DNA of 57,124 bases from Pedobacter kyungheensis (GTDB taxonomy: Bacteria > Bacteroidota > Bacteroidia > Sphingobacteriales > Sphingobacteriaceae). Below, one piece after another: positions 26,023 through 34,231 of the stretch; the first letter of the stretch is position 1; each line of letters begins with the position of its first letter. The stretch covers positions 1 through 57,124 of the forward strand of contig NZ_JSYN01000043.1 of assembly GCF_000812965.1 (NCBI RefSeq). The letters run 5' to 3'. The position numbers were made by a program, and so were the translations under genes. The notes beneath the pieces are model-generated. The model did no database searches and was not told the origin of the DNA. It saw only the letters and a list, made by a program, of their open reading frames with translations.

Positions 26023-27684
26023 ATGAGAAAATTTAAACCTCTACTGTTCCTCATTGCGATGGGGCTGGCTACACTTGGCTGTAAAAAGGCTGCAACCGAG
26101 TCAATTGAAGACAATTCAAACCAAGCAACTGCGCGAAGCGTTTTGGCAGGCAAACCTAAAAAGGTGCTTTTTATTGGTATCGACGGTTGCGTATGGAAAG
26201 CAATTACGGCAGCTAATGCACCGAACCTGAAAACCTTGATGGATCAGTCTTACACCAGCACCAATGCATTGGCCGAAGTGCCTACCTGGTCGTCAAACGG
26301 ATGGTCGGCATTGTTTACCGGCGTAGGTGTTGCTAAACACAAAGCATCTGATAACAGCTTTTCAGGCGCCGACTTTGTAAACTACCCTTCTTTTTTCAGG
26401 CAGATTAAAACCAGTTTGCCGGCTTTAAGAACTGCATCAATCGTAACCTGGTCGTCGATAAACAATTATATTGTTGCCACGCCCGATGTAACGGTAAAAC
26501 AAAACAGTGCAAGCGATAATGCCACTGAAGTGAGAATTATCCAGGAAATTACCAGCAGCAATACCGATGTTGCCTTTTGCCATTTCGATGATGTAGATCA
26601 TGCCGGCCACGCGAGTAACTACAGAACTACCACACAGATGTATATGGATTCGGTAAAAGCGGTTGATGCAAGGGTAGGCAGAATTCTGAATGCTGTAAAA
26701 GCTAGACCTACCTATAACAATGAAGATTGGCTGATTGTTGTGGCTACAGATCATGGCGGCGATTCAAGCCACGGCGGGAGCAGTTACCTGGAGCGGAATG
26801 CATTTATTATCCTGAACAACAGTGCCATTACGCCGCAACTGGTAAATACTTTGCCTACCACTAACACCGAATCGAACCCGCATAGCATTACCACTGTCGA
26901 TTTTAAAACAAACGTATATGGGCAGTTACCTACCTTAAGTAACCTCGATTTAAGTGCAACAGGCAGCTTTACCATCGAGTTTAGGGCCAGGGCAACCACA
27001 GCTACCAGCGATCCGGTAATTATCGGGAATAAGAACTGGGCCAGCGGATATAACAAGGGCATCATTATTGCCAATAGAAATGGCGTAATCAGGGCCAACT
27101 TTGGAGATGGTACCCATCGTCTGGATATAGACGGGGTAGACCTCACAGATCAGTTGTGGCACCAGGTAGCTGTGGTAGTTAACCGGAGCACACAAAAAGC
27201 GACAATGTACGATGGTGGCATCCAGGTAGCCGAAGGCAATATCTCTGCGGTTGGTGATTTACAGAGTGGCACAACTTTTAAAATCGGGCAAGACGGAACC
27301 ACCAATTACAGTCCTTATTTTACCGGTAATATTTCCGAAATAAGGTTGTTTAAATCGGCTTTACCTGCTAGCAGTATCAGTGCCTACAGTTTTACCGCTT
27401 TAACATCAGCACATCCGCAACAGGCAGATTTAGTTTTATATACCAAGGGCGATGAAACTTCAGGAACGGCTTATAATGGCACTCTGGTTACCCCAAAAAT
27501 TGATATCCTGACCAAAAGCAGTGCTACCATTACGCGCAGTGCCTTAACTACAGCTATCTTTTACCGTAAAACAACCGATTACCATGGTGCACCTTATTTG
27601 TACAGCGTGCCACCAACCATATTAAGTTTTCTGGGTATTACGCCTCCATCTTATTATGACGGGCAGGCGCTGGTTAATTTTTAA
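26023..27684 (+). CDS. Type I phosphodiesterase/nucleotide pyrophosphatase lipoprotein with inserted LamG domain
   Basis: A 553-residue protein with lipobox ATLGC (Cys20). The alkaline-phosphatase-superfamily fold starts at LFIGIDG (metal ligand Asp54). The predicted nucleophile is Thr88 in VPTWSS. Further metal ligands are Asp192 and His196 in DVDHAGH and Asp243/His244 in ATDHGG. About residues 293-460 are a LamG/concanavalin-like domain (GSFTIEFRARA, LWHQVAVVVNRS, GNISEIRLF). The last 45 residues (DYHGAPYLYSVPPTILSFLG) look like the normal C-terminal end of the phosphodiesterase fold, so the LamG domain appears inserted within it. Likely substrates are phosphodiesters on glycans or nucleotides; not known. 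Confidence 0.85.
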   Translation: MRKFKPLLFLIAMGLATLGCKKAATESIEDNSNQATARSVLAGKPKKVLFIGIDGCVWKAITAANAPNLKTLMDQSYTSTNALAEVPTWSSNGWSALFTGVGVAKHKASDNSFSGADFVNYPSFFRQIKTSLPALRTASIVTWSSINNYIVATPDVTVKQNSASDNATEVRIIQEITSSNTDVAFCHFDDVDHAGHASNYRTTTQMYMDSVKAVDARVGRILNAVKARPTYNNEDWLIVVATDHGGDSSHGGSSYLERNAFIILNNSAITPQLVNTLPTTNTESNPHSITTVDFKTNVYGQLPTLSNLDLSATGSFTIEFRARATTATSDPVIIGNKNWASGYNKGIIIANRNGVIRANFGDGTHRLDIDGVDLTDQLWHQVAVVVNRSTQKATMYDGGIQVAEGNISAVGDLQSGTTFKIGQDGTTNYSPYFTGNISEIRLFKSALPASSISAYSFTALTSAHPQQADLVLYTKGDETSGTAYNGTLVTPKIDILTKSSATITRSALTTAIFYRKTTDYHGAPYLYSVPPTILSFLGITPPSYYDGQALVNF

Positions 27685-27710
27685 ATAGATATTCAAATTT
27701 ACAAACGAAC

Positions 27711-27747
27711 AAAGCCTGAAATCGTAAGATTTCAGGCTTTAATTTTT
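27711..27747 (+). terminator. Terminator after the phosphodiesterase gene
   Basis: Perfect 13-bp stem AAAGCCTGAAATC / GATTTCAGGCTTT with a GTAA loop (27711-27740), followed by AATTTTTG. It differs by a single base from the hairpin at 22381-22410. Confidence 0.9.
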
Positions 27748-28199
27748 GATGTAGAAATGAAAGCTGGCATCGAAAAAAAAAGAAATTTTTGGGCTATTTA
27801 TACTGCTGAAAAATGATTGAGCAGGCATTTTTTGCGGTTATGTATTTTTTGTTTGATCTTACCTGTAAGATATATACTGCATTTTGCATTGTAAATGTAT
27901 TTTTTTGAGGCCTGTAAAACTAATTTTTTAATTGTATTTATCAGCATACAATTAATCAGGCTACATTTAATTTTTTTTTGTGTTTTGTTTTTGTGCTTTA
28001 TAATTTTTTAGGGATATTCGATTGATTAATGGCAACAAATATGTACACGTCTATTGTTAATGCTTCTCTCAATTTATTCTGCCCTGCAGGTATTTGCCAT
28101 CCCTAGATCCATTACAAACCGGTCGGTTTCTGCTTTAATCAGATAGTGCCTCTTTTAGGCCTAAATAGGGGAATTAGATGTTACGATAAAGATTACATT
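27748..28199. other. Non-coding region upstream of the LytTR regulator and array operon
   Basis: Very T-rich with runs of T up to 10 (for example near 27970), no supported ORF and no exact -7 box. This is where the promoter for the regulator and the following long same-strand gene run should lie. Confidence 0.45.
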
Positions 28200-29039
28200 A
28201 TGATTAGCTGTTACGTAATAGGTGAACTGCACACCGTCGAATCGCTTTGCGTTTATATAAGCGACTATTCACTTACGCAATTAAAGGGATATTCGATACA
28301 GAGGCCAGAAAATTTCGATGCTGTTTACTCCATCCGGCCAGATATTGTTTTTATAGATGTTGCCTTACTCGGGCTGAATAACAGTTGGTTAGAAAGAATT
28401 AAACAGTTTTCTTCAATTGTTTTCATTTCTGAAAATACAGAAATGGCCTTCGAGGCTTTTGAAAACTCGGTATTCGATTATCTGATTAGTCCGGTTACTT
28501 TTAACCGCTTCGTAAAAAGCATCAATAAATTCGATCACCTTACCCAACTGGCACATGCTGTACATGGTACTAAAAAGCAACAGGTTGTCGATTCTTTTTT
28601 TATTAAGGCCGATTCGAAAGGTATCAAAGAGTTGTTAATCAAATGCGATCAGCTTATTTATATAGAAGCCATGCAGAACTATGTTGTACTCCATATGGAA
28701 AACAACAAACGTTTCTCCTGTCACAACTCTATGAAAGAAATGGAAGACAGCTTACCAAATACAAATTTTAGCCGTATTCATAAATCTTATATCATCAACG
28801 ATGAAAAAATTACCGCCATCGAGGGCAATATGGTAATGCTTAATGGGTACGAAGAAAATAAATTACTTGTTGGTAATACCTACCGTAAGGCTTTTTTTGA
28901 AAAAAAAGCGCAAAAAATGATCAAAAAGAAGTCGGGTGTACAAATTTTTTCCTATTCCAGGTTGGCTTCGGCAATAATTACTTTTGGGGCAATATTGATA
29001 AATGCTCAGGCCCTGGGCGAATTTAATTTACAGTTTTAA
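28200..29039 (+). CDS. LytTR family response-regulator-like protein with atypical receiver and hydrophobic C-terminal tail
   Basis: ATG at 28200 is preferred over a GTG 54 bp upstream because the receiver fold begins at MISCYVIGEL. The 279-residue product has a receiver-like domain (about 1-110) with a possible phospho-acceptor Asp53 (IVFIDVALLG), but the usual acidic pair after strand 1 is replaced by Gly-Glu. A LytTR DNA-binding domain follows (about 128-225, LIYIEAMQNYVVLHM and FSRIHKSYIIN). The last 30 residues include a hydrophobic stretch (about 252-268), unusual in this family, which could be a membrane anchor. No histidine kinase is in the window. The next gene starts 2 bp after its stop, so it probably regulates and is cotranscribed with the array operon. 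Confidence 0.85.
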   Translation: MISCYVIGELHTVESLCVYISDYSLTQLKGYSIQRPENFDAVYSIRPDIVFIDVALLGLNNSWLERIKQFSSIVFISENTEMAFEAFENSVFDYLISPVTFNRFVKSINKFDHLTQLAHAVHGTKKQQVVDSFFIKADSKGIKELLIKCDQLIYIEAMQNYVVLHMENNKRFSCHNSMKEMEDSLPNTNFSRIHKSYIINDEKITAIEGNMVMLNGYEENKLLVGNTYRKAFFEKKAQKMIKKKSGVQIFSYSRLASAIITFGAILINAQALGEFNLQF

Positions 29040-29041
29040 AG

Positions 29042-29986
29042 ATGAAAAAGAAGATAAATATTTTAATGGGAGGCATATTGCTATTGCTTTCGGGTTGTAG
29101 CGAATTTATCGAACCTTCAATAGCAAACAGAAAGATTGAAGTGCTGGCCCCTGCCAATAAGTTGGAAACCAACAGCTACCAGCAAACTTTTTGGTGGAAC
29201 CCCATGGCCGATGCCCTGTTTTATCGCTTGCAGGTGGTATCGCCAAAATTTGATAGTGTAAGCAAACTCGTTTTAGATACCCTGATTAAAACCGAAAAGT
29301 TCGTGTATACCATGGATCCCGGTAAGTACGAATGGAGGATTAGAGGCGAAAACGGTAGCAGTGTAAGCGATTACACCACGCGTGCGCTCGAAATTTTTCC
29401 CTCAAGCCTTACCGAGCAAACTGTTCAGTTAACCGTTCCATCAAGCGGGCTTTATTTTTCGAAACCCGACATCAGGTACGAGTGGCTTAAACTTTTTGGT
29501 GCTACGGTTTACCGCTTACAGGTTGATAACAACAACTTTTTGGACGAAAAAAACATGACGCTGAACATTACCACCAATAATTTAGGCTTTTTACAAACCC
29601 TTAGCCAGGAAGGAACCTACCAGTTTAGGGTGCGGGCCGAAAATGCCAGCGAAAACTCGAAGTGGAGCACCGTACGTACCTTTAGCTATGATGCTACAGG
29701 GCCTGATAAGGTTACTTTGAGTACCCCATTAAACAAGCAACTGGTTTCGCGGCCGGTAAGGCTGGTGTGGAACCGCATAGCCGATGCAGAACGTTATGAA
29801 GTATCGGTATATAAAAGTGATGAACAAACGCCATACAGTAAGAGCTACCCACAAATTATTACCACTACAGAGCATGTATTTGATGCCGGCGAAATAGGCG
29901 AAACCATTGCCTGGAGGATCAGGGCATTTGATAAAGCCGGAAATGCGGGTGCCTATAGTGAAATTAGAACTTTTACCATACAATAA
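29042..29986 (+). CDS. Lipoprotein with three FN3-like repeats
   Basis: A 314-residue protein with lipobox LLSGC (Cys19). Three fibronectin-III-like beta-sandwich repeats follow (about 30-120, 125-220 and 225-314), each with the pattern of a YRLQV or YEVSV strand and a closing W-x-x-R strand (YEWRIRGEN, YQFRVRAEN, IAWRIRAFD). I do not know a specific function. Its position 2 bp after the regulator and 2 bp before the GspC/PilP-like gene suggests a structural or outer-membrane-linked part of the same machine. Confidence 0.82.
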   Translation: MKKKINILMGGILLLLSGCSEFIEPSIANRKIEVLAPANKLETNSYQQTFWWNPMADALFYRLQVVSPKFDSVSKLVLDTLIKTEKFVYTMDPGKYEWRIRGENGSSVSDYTTRALEIFPSSLTEQTVQLTVPSSGLYFSKPDIRYEWLKLFGATVYRLQVDNNNFLDEKNMTLNITTNNLGFLQTLSQEGTYQFRVRAENASENSKWSTVRTFSYDATGPDKVTLSTPLNKQLVSRPVRLVWNRIADAERYEVSVYKSDEQTPYSKSYPQIITTTEHVFDAGEIGETIAWRIRAFDKAGNAGAYSEIRTFTIQ

Positions 29987-29988
29987 GC

Positions 29989-30468
29989 ATGAAAAGTAAG
30001 AAAATGACCTATCTGCTCATTTGTTGCGTGGCAGCAGTATGGGGGGTAATTTTTTACCGGGTATTTGATGGGTTGGCAGCAGAAGATAATGCACCACTTC
30101 ATTCGAGGACAATCAAAGAACCCTATTTCAATATGACCGACCATGCAAAAGATCAGGTAATATTAGAAATGGGATATGCCGATCCTTTTGCTTTGGCCAA
30201 TTCAGAGCCCGAGCCCCTTGTTAAACTGGCAGGTCCTGTATCACTGCCCATGCCTATAAAACCTCAGGTAAACTGGTCGGGCATTGTTTACAGCGGACAA
30301 ATTTATAACCGTGCAGAAAAAAGACAGGTAGCCATTATCAGCGTAAACGGTAAAGAAGTAATGCTAAGCGAAGGCGAACGTGCAAATGGCCTAAAATTTA
30401 TAAAAAGAGTTGGCGACTCGATAAAAGTCGAGTACCAGAATGCAACAAAATTTTTATCAATAAAATAA
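29989..30468 (+). CDS. GspC/PilP-like inner-membrane protein of a type II secretion-like system
   Basis: A 159-residue protein with a short cytoplasmic start, one transmembrane helix (about 7-27), a periplasmic linker with YADPFAL (about 59-65; YxDPF recurs in PilP/GspC-like proteins) and a compact C-terminal beta domain (about 93-159: VNWSGIVYSGQIYN, AIISVNGKEVMLSEGE) matching the homology-region layout of GspC/PilP. In type II secretion and type IV pili, such proteins connect the inner-membrane platform to the outer-membrane secretin. The assignment is by topology and motif pattern, so moderate. It overlaps the next gene by 1 nt (TAATG). Confidence 0.62.
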   Translation: MKSKKMTYLLICCVAAVWGVIFYRVFDGLAAEDNAPLHSRTIKEPYFNMTDHAKDQVILEMGYADPFALANSEPEPLVKLAGPVSLPMPIKPQVNWSGIVYSGQIYNRAEKRQVAIISVNGKEVMLSEGERANGLKFIKRVGDSIKVEYQNATKFLSIK

Positions 30469-31124
30469 TGAAATTAATTTACATCACCATGCTCCAGTTG
30501 TGCCTGCTGTTTTTTAAGGTAGATGCACAAAGTATAAAATCTTATTTCAATGTAGATAACTATACCCATACCGTTAACTACGACCATTACAAAGCAGTAT
30601 TCTATGTTCAAAGGGCAGATATTGGCTCCGCTTATCTTAAATCAGACCGTAATTACGCCTGGTTTAGCGGTAATCAGATCCGTTATACGCAGGGTGGTTT
30701 TAGCGGTAAACTGCTGGATGGCGTATACAATGAATTTTACGATACCAAAGGCCTTAAAACCCAGGGGCTGTACCAAATGGGGCTAAAAACAGGCAATTGG
30801 AAAAGCTGGGGCGAAGATGGAAAACTCGATTCGATTATTCACTATGCTTCGGGTAAAGCCAACGGCAGGTTTGAAAAGTACGATCAGCAGGGTGTTTTGC
30901 TCGAAAGAGGAAAGTACCTTGATGGGCAGTTAAACGGAAAGCTCGAAAAACGCATCAGTGCCGATAGTATTCAGGTAATTAATTACAAAAAGGGTAAAGT
31001 AGTTGCCTATAAACCCGGTAAAGCCGTTAAAATTACCCGCTGGTTGAAATCGATTTTTAAAAGAGACAAAAAGCCAAATAAAATAACACAGCAAAACCCA
31101 GCAATAAAAAATAATATAAAATAG
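30468..31124 (+). CDS. Secreted MORN/YwqK-like repeat protein
   Basis: A 218-residue protein with a signal peptide (about 1-20). The central region (about 70-175) has repeated G-x-x-x-G-x-(W/F/L)-x-x-(Y/W) units (LDGVYNEFYDTKGLKTQGLY, KTGNWKSWGEDGKL, NGRFEKYDQQGVLLERGKY), typical of the MORN_2/YwqK-type beta repeats common in Bacteroidota. A basic, Lys-rich tail (about 185-218) closes it. Function unknown. It is translationally linked to the GspC-like gene and ends 9 bp before the first array member. Confidence 0.75.
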   Translation: MKLIYITMLQLCLLFFKVDAQSIKSYFNVDNYTHTVNYDHYKAVFYVQRADIGSAYLKSDRNYAWFSGNQIRYTQGGFSGKLLDGVYNEFYDTKGLKTQGLYQMGLKTGNWKSWGEDGKLDSIIHYASGKANGRFEKYDQQGVLLERGKYLDGQLNGKLEKRISADSIQVINYKKGKVVAYKPGKAVKITRWLKSIFKRDKKPNKITQQNPAIKNNIK

Positions 31125-31133
31125 AGATATACT

Positions 31134-32156
31134 ATGAAAAATACCATCAAATTAACCGCTCTTACTTTATTCAGCTTTACTACACTGGCAGCAAATGCGC
31201 AAACCGCTACCAGAGATAATGCCGGCCTGCAAGGAGATGCCGGTGCTGTATCTGGCTTTTTTGAAACAGTTAATCCGGTAAACTATCCAGCGGGAGCCAC
31301 GACTTGGTGGCATTTATTAGATGTTCGCCATAGTAATACGGCTAACAATTTTGCCATGCAATTCGCTGGCAGCTTCTTCGATCAGGAGCTCTATTTCAGA
31401 AAAACCAATAACAATGCCGGCCAGCCCTGGAAAAAGGTAGTGATGGAAAGCGATGGAAAAGTAGGTATTGGAAAAACTCCTGAATATAATTTTGATGTAG
31501 CAGGTACAGGTAGAGTAGAAGGGCAGGCATGGTTTAGCTATGGCAATACAGGGATGGGTGGATATTCCTGGACAAATGCAGCTCTGACTACCAATAGTAT
31601 TGAAATTGTAAATAATCAGGGAACGGTAACGAACTCATCACCTACATTGGTTTTTCATAGATATGGTAGTGGTGGACCACAGTTTAGACTATCAGCGGAT
31701 GGTTCCAATGTACTTTATTTAGAGAGTGCAGGTGTAAATTCTTCACGCAGTCCTATTCCTTATGGTGGAGGGCCAAATTCTTATTTTTCTAAATTATACA
31801 TCGATGCGGATCTTACCGCTATGGGCAATGTTGGTATCGGTACCAGTACGCCCACAGAAAAACTATCTGTTAATGGTAAAATCCGAGCCAAAGAAATTAA
31901 AGTAGAAGCCAGCAACTGGCCCGATTATGTTTTTGAGGAGGGTTACAAAGTTGAAACGTTGCAAAAGTTGGAAGGATACATCAAGGCCAATAAACACCTG
32001 CCCGGAATGCCGGCTGCTAAAGAAGTAGAAACAAACGGAATTGCAGTAAGTGAAATGCTAAAACTGCAACAGCAAAAAATAGAAGAACTTACGCTCTACA
32101 TTATCCAATTAAAAAAAGAACTCGATACCGTTAAAAATAAGCTAAAGGATAAATAA
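31134..32156 (+). CDS. Fibre-like array protein 1 of 17 (knob-type head)
   Basis: A 340-residue protein with a signal peptide ending near residue 22. The head (about 25-110) contains TWWHLLDVRHSN and ELYFRKTNNNAGQPWKKV, resembling pyocin-knob/tail-fibre receptor-binding modules. Two GIGK/GIGT beta-turn motifs follow (about 106 and 237). The shared C-terminal cassette runs from KLSVNGKIRAKEIKVE through WPDYVFEEGY (Trp262) and HLPGMPAAKEVETNGI to KIEELTLYI, ending in a short coiled coil. Cassette subtype: VETLQKLE with VSEMLKLQQQK. First gene of the array. Confidence 0.85.
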   Translation: MKNTIKLTALTLFSFTTLAANAQTATRDNAGLQGDAGAVSGFFETVNPVNYPAGATTWWHLLDVRHSNTANNFAMQFAGSFFDQELYFRKTNNNAGQPWKKVVMESDGKVGIGKTPEYNFDVAGTGRVEGQAWFSYGNTGMGGYSWTNAALTTNSIEIVNNQGTVTNSSPTLVFHRYGSGGPQFRLSADGSNVLYLESAGVNSSRSPIPYGGGPNSYFSKLYIDADLTAMGNVGIGTSTPTEKLSVNGKIRAKEIKVEASNWPDYVFEEGYKVETLQKLEGYIKANKHLPGMPAAKEVETNGIAVSEMLKLQQQKIEELTLYIIQLKKELDTVKNKLKDK

Positions 32157-32205
32157 AGGAATATAAACTAAAAAATAAACCATTTAATTATTACCAAACA
32201 AGACT

Positions 32206-33303
32206 ATGAAGATAATATTAACGCTCGCCCTTAATCTGGTATTTGTAAGTCTCCTGTGTGCTCAACAGGATCAATTAACCTTTAACCACCAGAATATCGA
32301 TTTTTCTGATGCACCGCGAACAACAATCAATCCCATGTCGATAAAATTATGGGATAATTACAACAACGGAGGACCAACTGCTTATGGAACGGTTATGGAA
32401 TTTTATGGTTTATATGGGCATCAAACCGGACAATTTTATTTTGCCGGCTGGGATAATTCTAAAATTCGCTATAGGGAAGCTTTTTGGTCTCAAAATGCCT
32501 GGTCTGATTGGATGACGCTATTGGATTCTAAAAATAATGTAGAATCAACAGGTAGGTTAATGATAAGCGGGCAAGGCGATCATTATATCAATGGTGGTAA
32601 TGTGGGCATAGGAATTTCTAATCCAACATCAAAATTGGATGTACTAGGTAATATAAAAAGCTTTAACGCCGCCTTCGGTCAAACAAATATCAATACTAGC
32701 ACCAAGAGTTATGCTAATTTCAGCTCAAATAATCATGGAACAGTACTAATATCTTCTAATCTGTTTGTTTCTGATAATGATGATCAGAAAATTGCTAATA
32801 CCCATGGTTCAATGTCAGGGGCTTCGATCATAATTCCGGGAAATGGACAGAGTCATCAGGGAGGTATTTTATTTTATACAAATATACCAGGGGCGGTATC
32901 TGAAGGCCAGGCATTCACAGGGCCGCTTTCAATGGCGATAAAAGCAAATGGTGATGTGGGTATAGGCACGGCCACTCCTAGAGAAAAGTTATCCGTAAAT
33001 GGCAACATCCGCGCTCGCGAAATCAAAGTAGAAACCAGCAACTGGCCCGATTATGTTTTTGAAGAAGATTACAAGGTTGGAACGTTAGAAGCGTTGGAAA
33101 GTTATATCAAGACGCATAAACACCTGCCAGATATGCCTTCTGCAAAAGAGATTGATGCCCAGGGCCTGCAATTGGGCGAAATGGTAAAAATGCAGCAGAA
33201 AAAGATTGAAGAACTTACCCTGCAACTCATTGAGCTGAATAAAAAAGTATCCACACTCCAACAAACACAACTAAAAGCGAATAAACCATCAAAGCATAAA
33301 TAA
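32206..33303 (+). CDS. Fibre-like array protein 2 of 17 (knob-type head)
   Basis: A 365-residue protein with a signal peptide ending near residue 19. The head (about 25-105) has GQFYFAGWDNSKIRYREAFW and WSDWMTLLDS, a knob-like pattern shared in outline with members 1 and 12. Two GIG motifs flank a variable middle part. The C-terminal cassette is centred on WPDYVFEEDY (Trp280), with its own subtype (VGTLEALE, IDAQGLQLGEMVKMQQKK), and ends in a coiled coil and Lys-rich tail. Its stop overlaps the next start (TAATG). Confidence 0.85.
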   Translation: MKIILTLALNLVFVSLLCAQQDQLTFNHQNIDFSDAPRTTINPMSIKLWDNYNNGGPTAYGTVMEFYGLYGHQTGQFYFAGWDNSKIRYREAFWSQNAWSDWMTLLDSKNNVESTGRLMISGQGDHYINGGNVGIGISNPTSKLDVLGNIKSFNAAFGQTNINTSTKSYANFSSNNHGTVLISSNLFVSDNDDQKIANTHGSMSGASIIIPGNGQSHQGGILFYTNIPGAVSEGQAFTGPLSMAIKANGDVGIGTATPREKLSVNGNIRAREIKVETSNWPDYVFEEDYKVGTLEALESYIKTHKHLPDMPSAKEIDAQGLQLGEMVKMQQKKIEELTLQLIELNKKVSTLQQTQLKANKPSKHK

Positions 33304-34193
33304 TGAAAAAACTAATCTTTTTCTGCTTGTTTACAATATATCATATAGTAACAAGTGCTCAAACATCCATTAATGTTGGTGGCGATGCAGATAAATATTA
33401 TCCGGTAAGCTTTTCAGATGCTGAATGGAACAATAATGTTTTTACTGAAATCAATATCGGCCGGGCTGATGTACATCTTAATGGAAGTTGGACAGGCTCA
33501 ATGATTGCCAATTTTAAATATCATGTGACCAATTATGGAAATGGATCTTCGTTTATAAATTCAACCATTTACTCTGCTAACTCTTTTATTGCAGGCTGGA
33601 TTGATGGAACTTCAAGTAATGGTTCAAATTGCATTCTGATATGGCTAAAAGGAGGCGGAGTAACCTACATGATTAATAGTAAATCATCGCCACTCAGTAT
33701 AAATGTATACGATGGGGTGCAAAATGCTTTGCCCTATCAGGAAATAAATGGCCCGGCAAGATCTTTTAAAACTGCGATAGATGAATATGTTAACCCAAGT
33801 GGTTCGAACCTAATGGGTAGTGCCTATTTCAGCTCAAACGGAATTTTTTTTGGTAATGTTGGGATTGGCATAACTAATCCAACAGAAAAGTTAGCCGTAA
33901 ACGGCAAAATTCGCGCCAAAGAAATCAAAGTAGAAGCCAGCAACTGGCCCGATTATGTTTTTGAAGAGGGTTACAAGGTTGAAACGTTGCAAAAGTTGGA
34001 AAGTTATATCAAGACCAATAAGCACCTGCCTGAAATGCCTTCTGCCAAAGAAGTAGAAACAAACGGAATTGCTGTAAGTGAAATGCTAAAACTGCAACAG
34101 CAAAAAATAGAAGAATTAACACTTCACCTGATTAGTTTAAGTAAAAAGGTAGAAGCACAGGATGTGTATATCAAAACATTAAAAAAGAAATAG
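33303..34193 (+). CDS. Fibre-like array protein 3 of 17
   Basis: A 296-residue protein with a signal peptide ending near residue 19. The head (about 20-185) starts NVGGDADKYYPVSF and is beta-rich; I do not recognise its family, though similar starts occur in tail-fibre-like proteins. One GIGITNP motif precedes the cassette (WPDYVFEEGY, Trp215; subtype VETLQKLE with VETNGIAVSEMLKLQQQK, as in members 1, 4 and 5). Coiled-coil C-terminus. Confidence 0.83.
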   Translation: MKKLIFFCLFTIYHIVTSAQTSINVGGDADKYYPVSFSDAEWNNNVFTEINIGRADVHLNGSWTGSMIANFKYHVTNYGNGSSFINSTIYSANSFIAGWIDGTSSNGSNCILIWLKGGGVTYMINSKSSPLSINVYDGVQNALPYQEINGPARSFKTAIDEYVNPSGSNLMGSAYFSSNGIFFGNVGIGITNPTEKLAVNGKIRAKEIKVEASNWPDYVFEEGYKVETLQKLESYIKTNKHLPEMPSAKEVETNGIAVSEMLKLQQQKIEELTLHLISLSKKVEAQDVYIKTLKKK

Positions 34194-34231
34194 CACATAG
34201 CTAACCTTTTTAAATAAACCAAAACCAAACA

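Noticed and set aside
28146..28199. A GTG start for the LytTR protein
   Set aside because: The receiver fold begins at the ATG at 28200; the extension has no domain support.
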